A stretch of 6,628 nt of DNA from JBOHHR01 sp050740975 (GTDB taxonomy: Bacteria; Pseudomonadota; Gammaproteobacteria; JBOHHR01), in the NCBI GenBank assembly GCA_050740975.1, contig JBOIEE010000006.1:1-6628 (forward strand). The letters run 5' to 3'. The notes beneath the pieces were generated by a model that saw only the letters and a list, made by a program, of their open reading frames with translations, made no database searches and had not been told where the DNA came from. Below, piece by piece: positions 6,412-6,628 of this stretch. A program made the translations under genes and the position numbers. Numbering within the stretch: the stretch's first letter is position 1; the number at the start of each line of letters is the position of its first letter.

Positions 6412-6463
6412 GCCGTACGCTCAAGCTCGCCGGCGGCTGCGCAGCAGCCGTCCGAGTGGAGCG
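6412..6463 (-). other. Degenerate attC-like hairpin 3, outer core site lost
   Basis: The sequence folds as CGCTC (6418-6422) with GAGCG (6459-6463), CTCG (6426-6429) with CGAG (6453-6456) and CGGCTGC (6434-6440) with GCAGCCG (6444-6450), with small bulges at the L-box positions. On the minus strand the inner end reads GTACGGC (6418-6412), five of seven to GTTRRRY, placed correctly to start cassette 2. The outer R'' core cannot be found; the sequence there changes into the left end of an IS110-family element. The bulge sizes do not clearly give the minus orientation. It is probably the attC or cassette boundary before cassette 2, damaged by the insertion, but it could be an unrelated hairpin. 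Confidence 0.45.
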
Positions 6464-6504
6464 CCTTGATACTAATTGAGGCCCCCTCCTGCGACTTTCG
6501 GGCT

Positions 6505-6523
6505 TGGTAGGATAACCCTGCCA
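6505..6523 (+). repeat. Short hairpin in the IS110-family leader
   Basis: TGGTAGG (6505-6511) pairs with CCTGCCA (6517-6523) across an ATAAC loop, with one T-G wobble. It lies inside the loop of the larger possible fold-back and may be part of a transposase binding site or of a structured leader RNA. Confidence 0.4.
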
Positions 6524-6529
6524 TCCCAC

Positions 6530-6543
6530 ACGTTAATTAACGT
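6530..6543. repeat. 14-bp perfect palindrome ACGTTAATTAACGT
   Basis: A perfect palindrome lies 21 bases before the transposase start codon. Its position suits an operator or a transposase binding site; there is no direct evidence for either. Confidence 0.5.
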
Positions 6544-6564
6544 CAATGCGAAGGAGGAGGCCAA

Positions 6565-6628
6565 ATGAGATTTTATACCAAACAACATCGCTATTACTGC
6601 GGTATCGATTTGCATGCGCGCTCGATGT
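6565..6628 (+). CDS. IS110-family transposase, N-terminal fragment at window edge
   Basis: The visible 21 residues, MRFYTKQHRYYCGIDLHARSM, match the start of many IS110-superfamily transposases. In GIDLHARSM the aspartate is the first acidic residue of the RuvC-like DEDD catalytic site. A strong ribosome binding site, AGGAGG, lies at 6552-6557 with a second AGGAGG register at 6555-6560, followed by ATG at 6565-6567. The rest, including the C-terminal Tnp_20 domain with its catalytic serine, lies outside. It faces away from the cassette array. Family call is fairly sure; subgroup (IS110 or IS1111) cannot be read from this fragment. Confidence 0.82.
   Translation, partial: MRFYTKQHRYYCGIDLHARSM

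Larger units (their letters stand above)
6480..6562 (+). promoter_or_regulatory. Possible fold-back pairing that masks the transposase ribosome binding site
   Basis: GGCCCCCTCCT (6480-6490) can pair with AGGAGGAGGCC (6552-6562) at 10 of 11 positions; the only mismatch is C6484 with A6558. The right arm is the ribosome binding site of the transposase. RNA that enters the IS from outside would contain both arms and hide the site, whereas a transcript starting inside would not. This is the logic known for IS10 and IS50. The pairing is seen; the regulation is inference. Confidence 0.45.
6470..6628 (+). mobile_element. Left end of an IS110-family insertion sequence (right end outside window)
   Basis: The boundary is estimated, not seen: attC-like sequence ends near 6469 and the transposase leader begins. 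Only about 95 bases precede the transposase start. That seems too short to hold the upstream guide (bridge/seek) RNA known for the IS110 subgroup, so it better fits the IS1111 subgroup, whose guide RNA lies after the transposase gene. The leader holds a hairpin at 6505-6523, a 14-bp palindrome at 6530-6543 and an anti-ribosome-binding-site stretch at 6480-6490. Elements of this superfamily leave no ordinary target duplication, so the edge cannot be fixed without the right end. Confidence 0.65.

Noticed and set aside
6338..6529. 63-residue minus-strand frame over attC-like hairpin 3 and the IS leader
   Set aside because: It crosses the inferred IS boundary and has no family features or ribosome binding site.
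1..6628. CRISPR array, tRNA or rRNA gene
   Set aside because: No regularly spaced direct repeats, cloverleaf with CCA-type acceptor or rRNA-like conserved stretches were seen.

Overview
The window looks like accessory-rich chromosome of a gammaproteobacterium. HflD is essentially a gammaproteobacterial protein, and the PA0069-type radical SAM protein and the YbbA/YbbP-like ABC pair fit that. No genus can be named from the sequence. The ordinary genes sit among four kinds of mobile or recombination-prone DNA.

Left part (1-2138, genes on +): a radical SAM gene, cut by the window edge, ends at 1025. A 226-bp MITE-like element (1026-1251) follows directly, flanked by CTAG copies; the left copy contains the radical SAM stop codon. 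Then comes hflD (1335-1961, TTG start). A second, unrelated 152-bp MITE-like element (1978-2129), flanked by TTAA and made almost entirely of hairpins, fills the gap between hflD and the convergent ABC operon.

Middle (2139-5377, genes on -): a two-gene ABC transporter operon. A LolD/YbbA-type ATPase overlaps by ATGA an 848-residue permease with two FtsX domains. The two should form one inner-membrane complex of the MacB/LolCDE superfamily.

Right part (5472-6628): an integron gene-cassette array read along the minus strand, with no integrase in view (a CALIN-type cluster if none lies nearby). Cassette 1 carries a small secreted protein gene (5569-5934) and attC 1 (5472-5556). Cassette 2 carries a small membrane protein gene (6120-6368) and attC 2 (6003-6089). 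A third, degenerate attC-like hairpin (6412-6463) is interrupted on its outer side by the left end of an IS110-family insertion sequence, whose transposase starts at 6565 and leaves the window. The layout recalls the IS1111-attC elements, which target cassette recombination sites. An inverted complement inside the IS end could mask the transposase ribosome binding site in read-through transcripts.

The most notable content is the attC array with an IS at its edge, the possible fold-back control of the transposase, and two hairpin-rich MITE-like elements placed exactly at gene ends.
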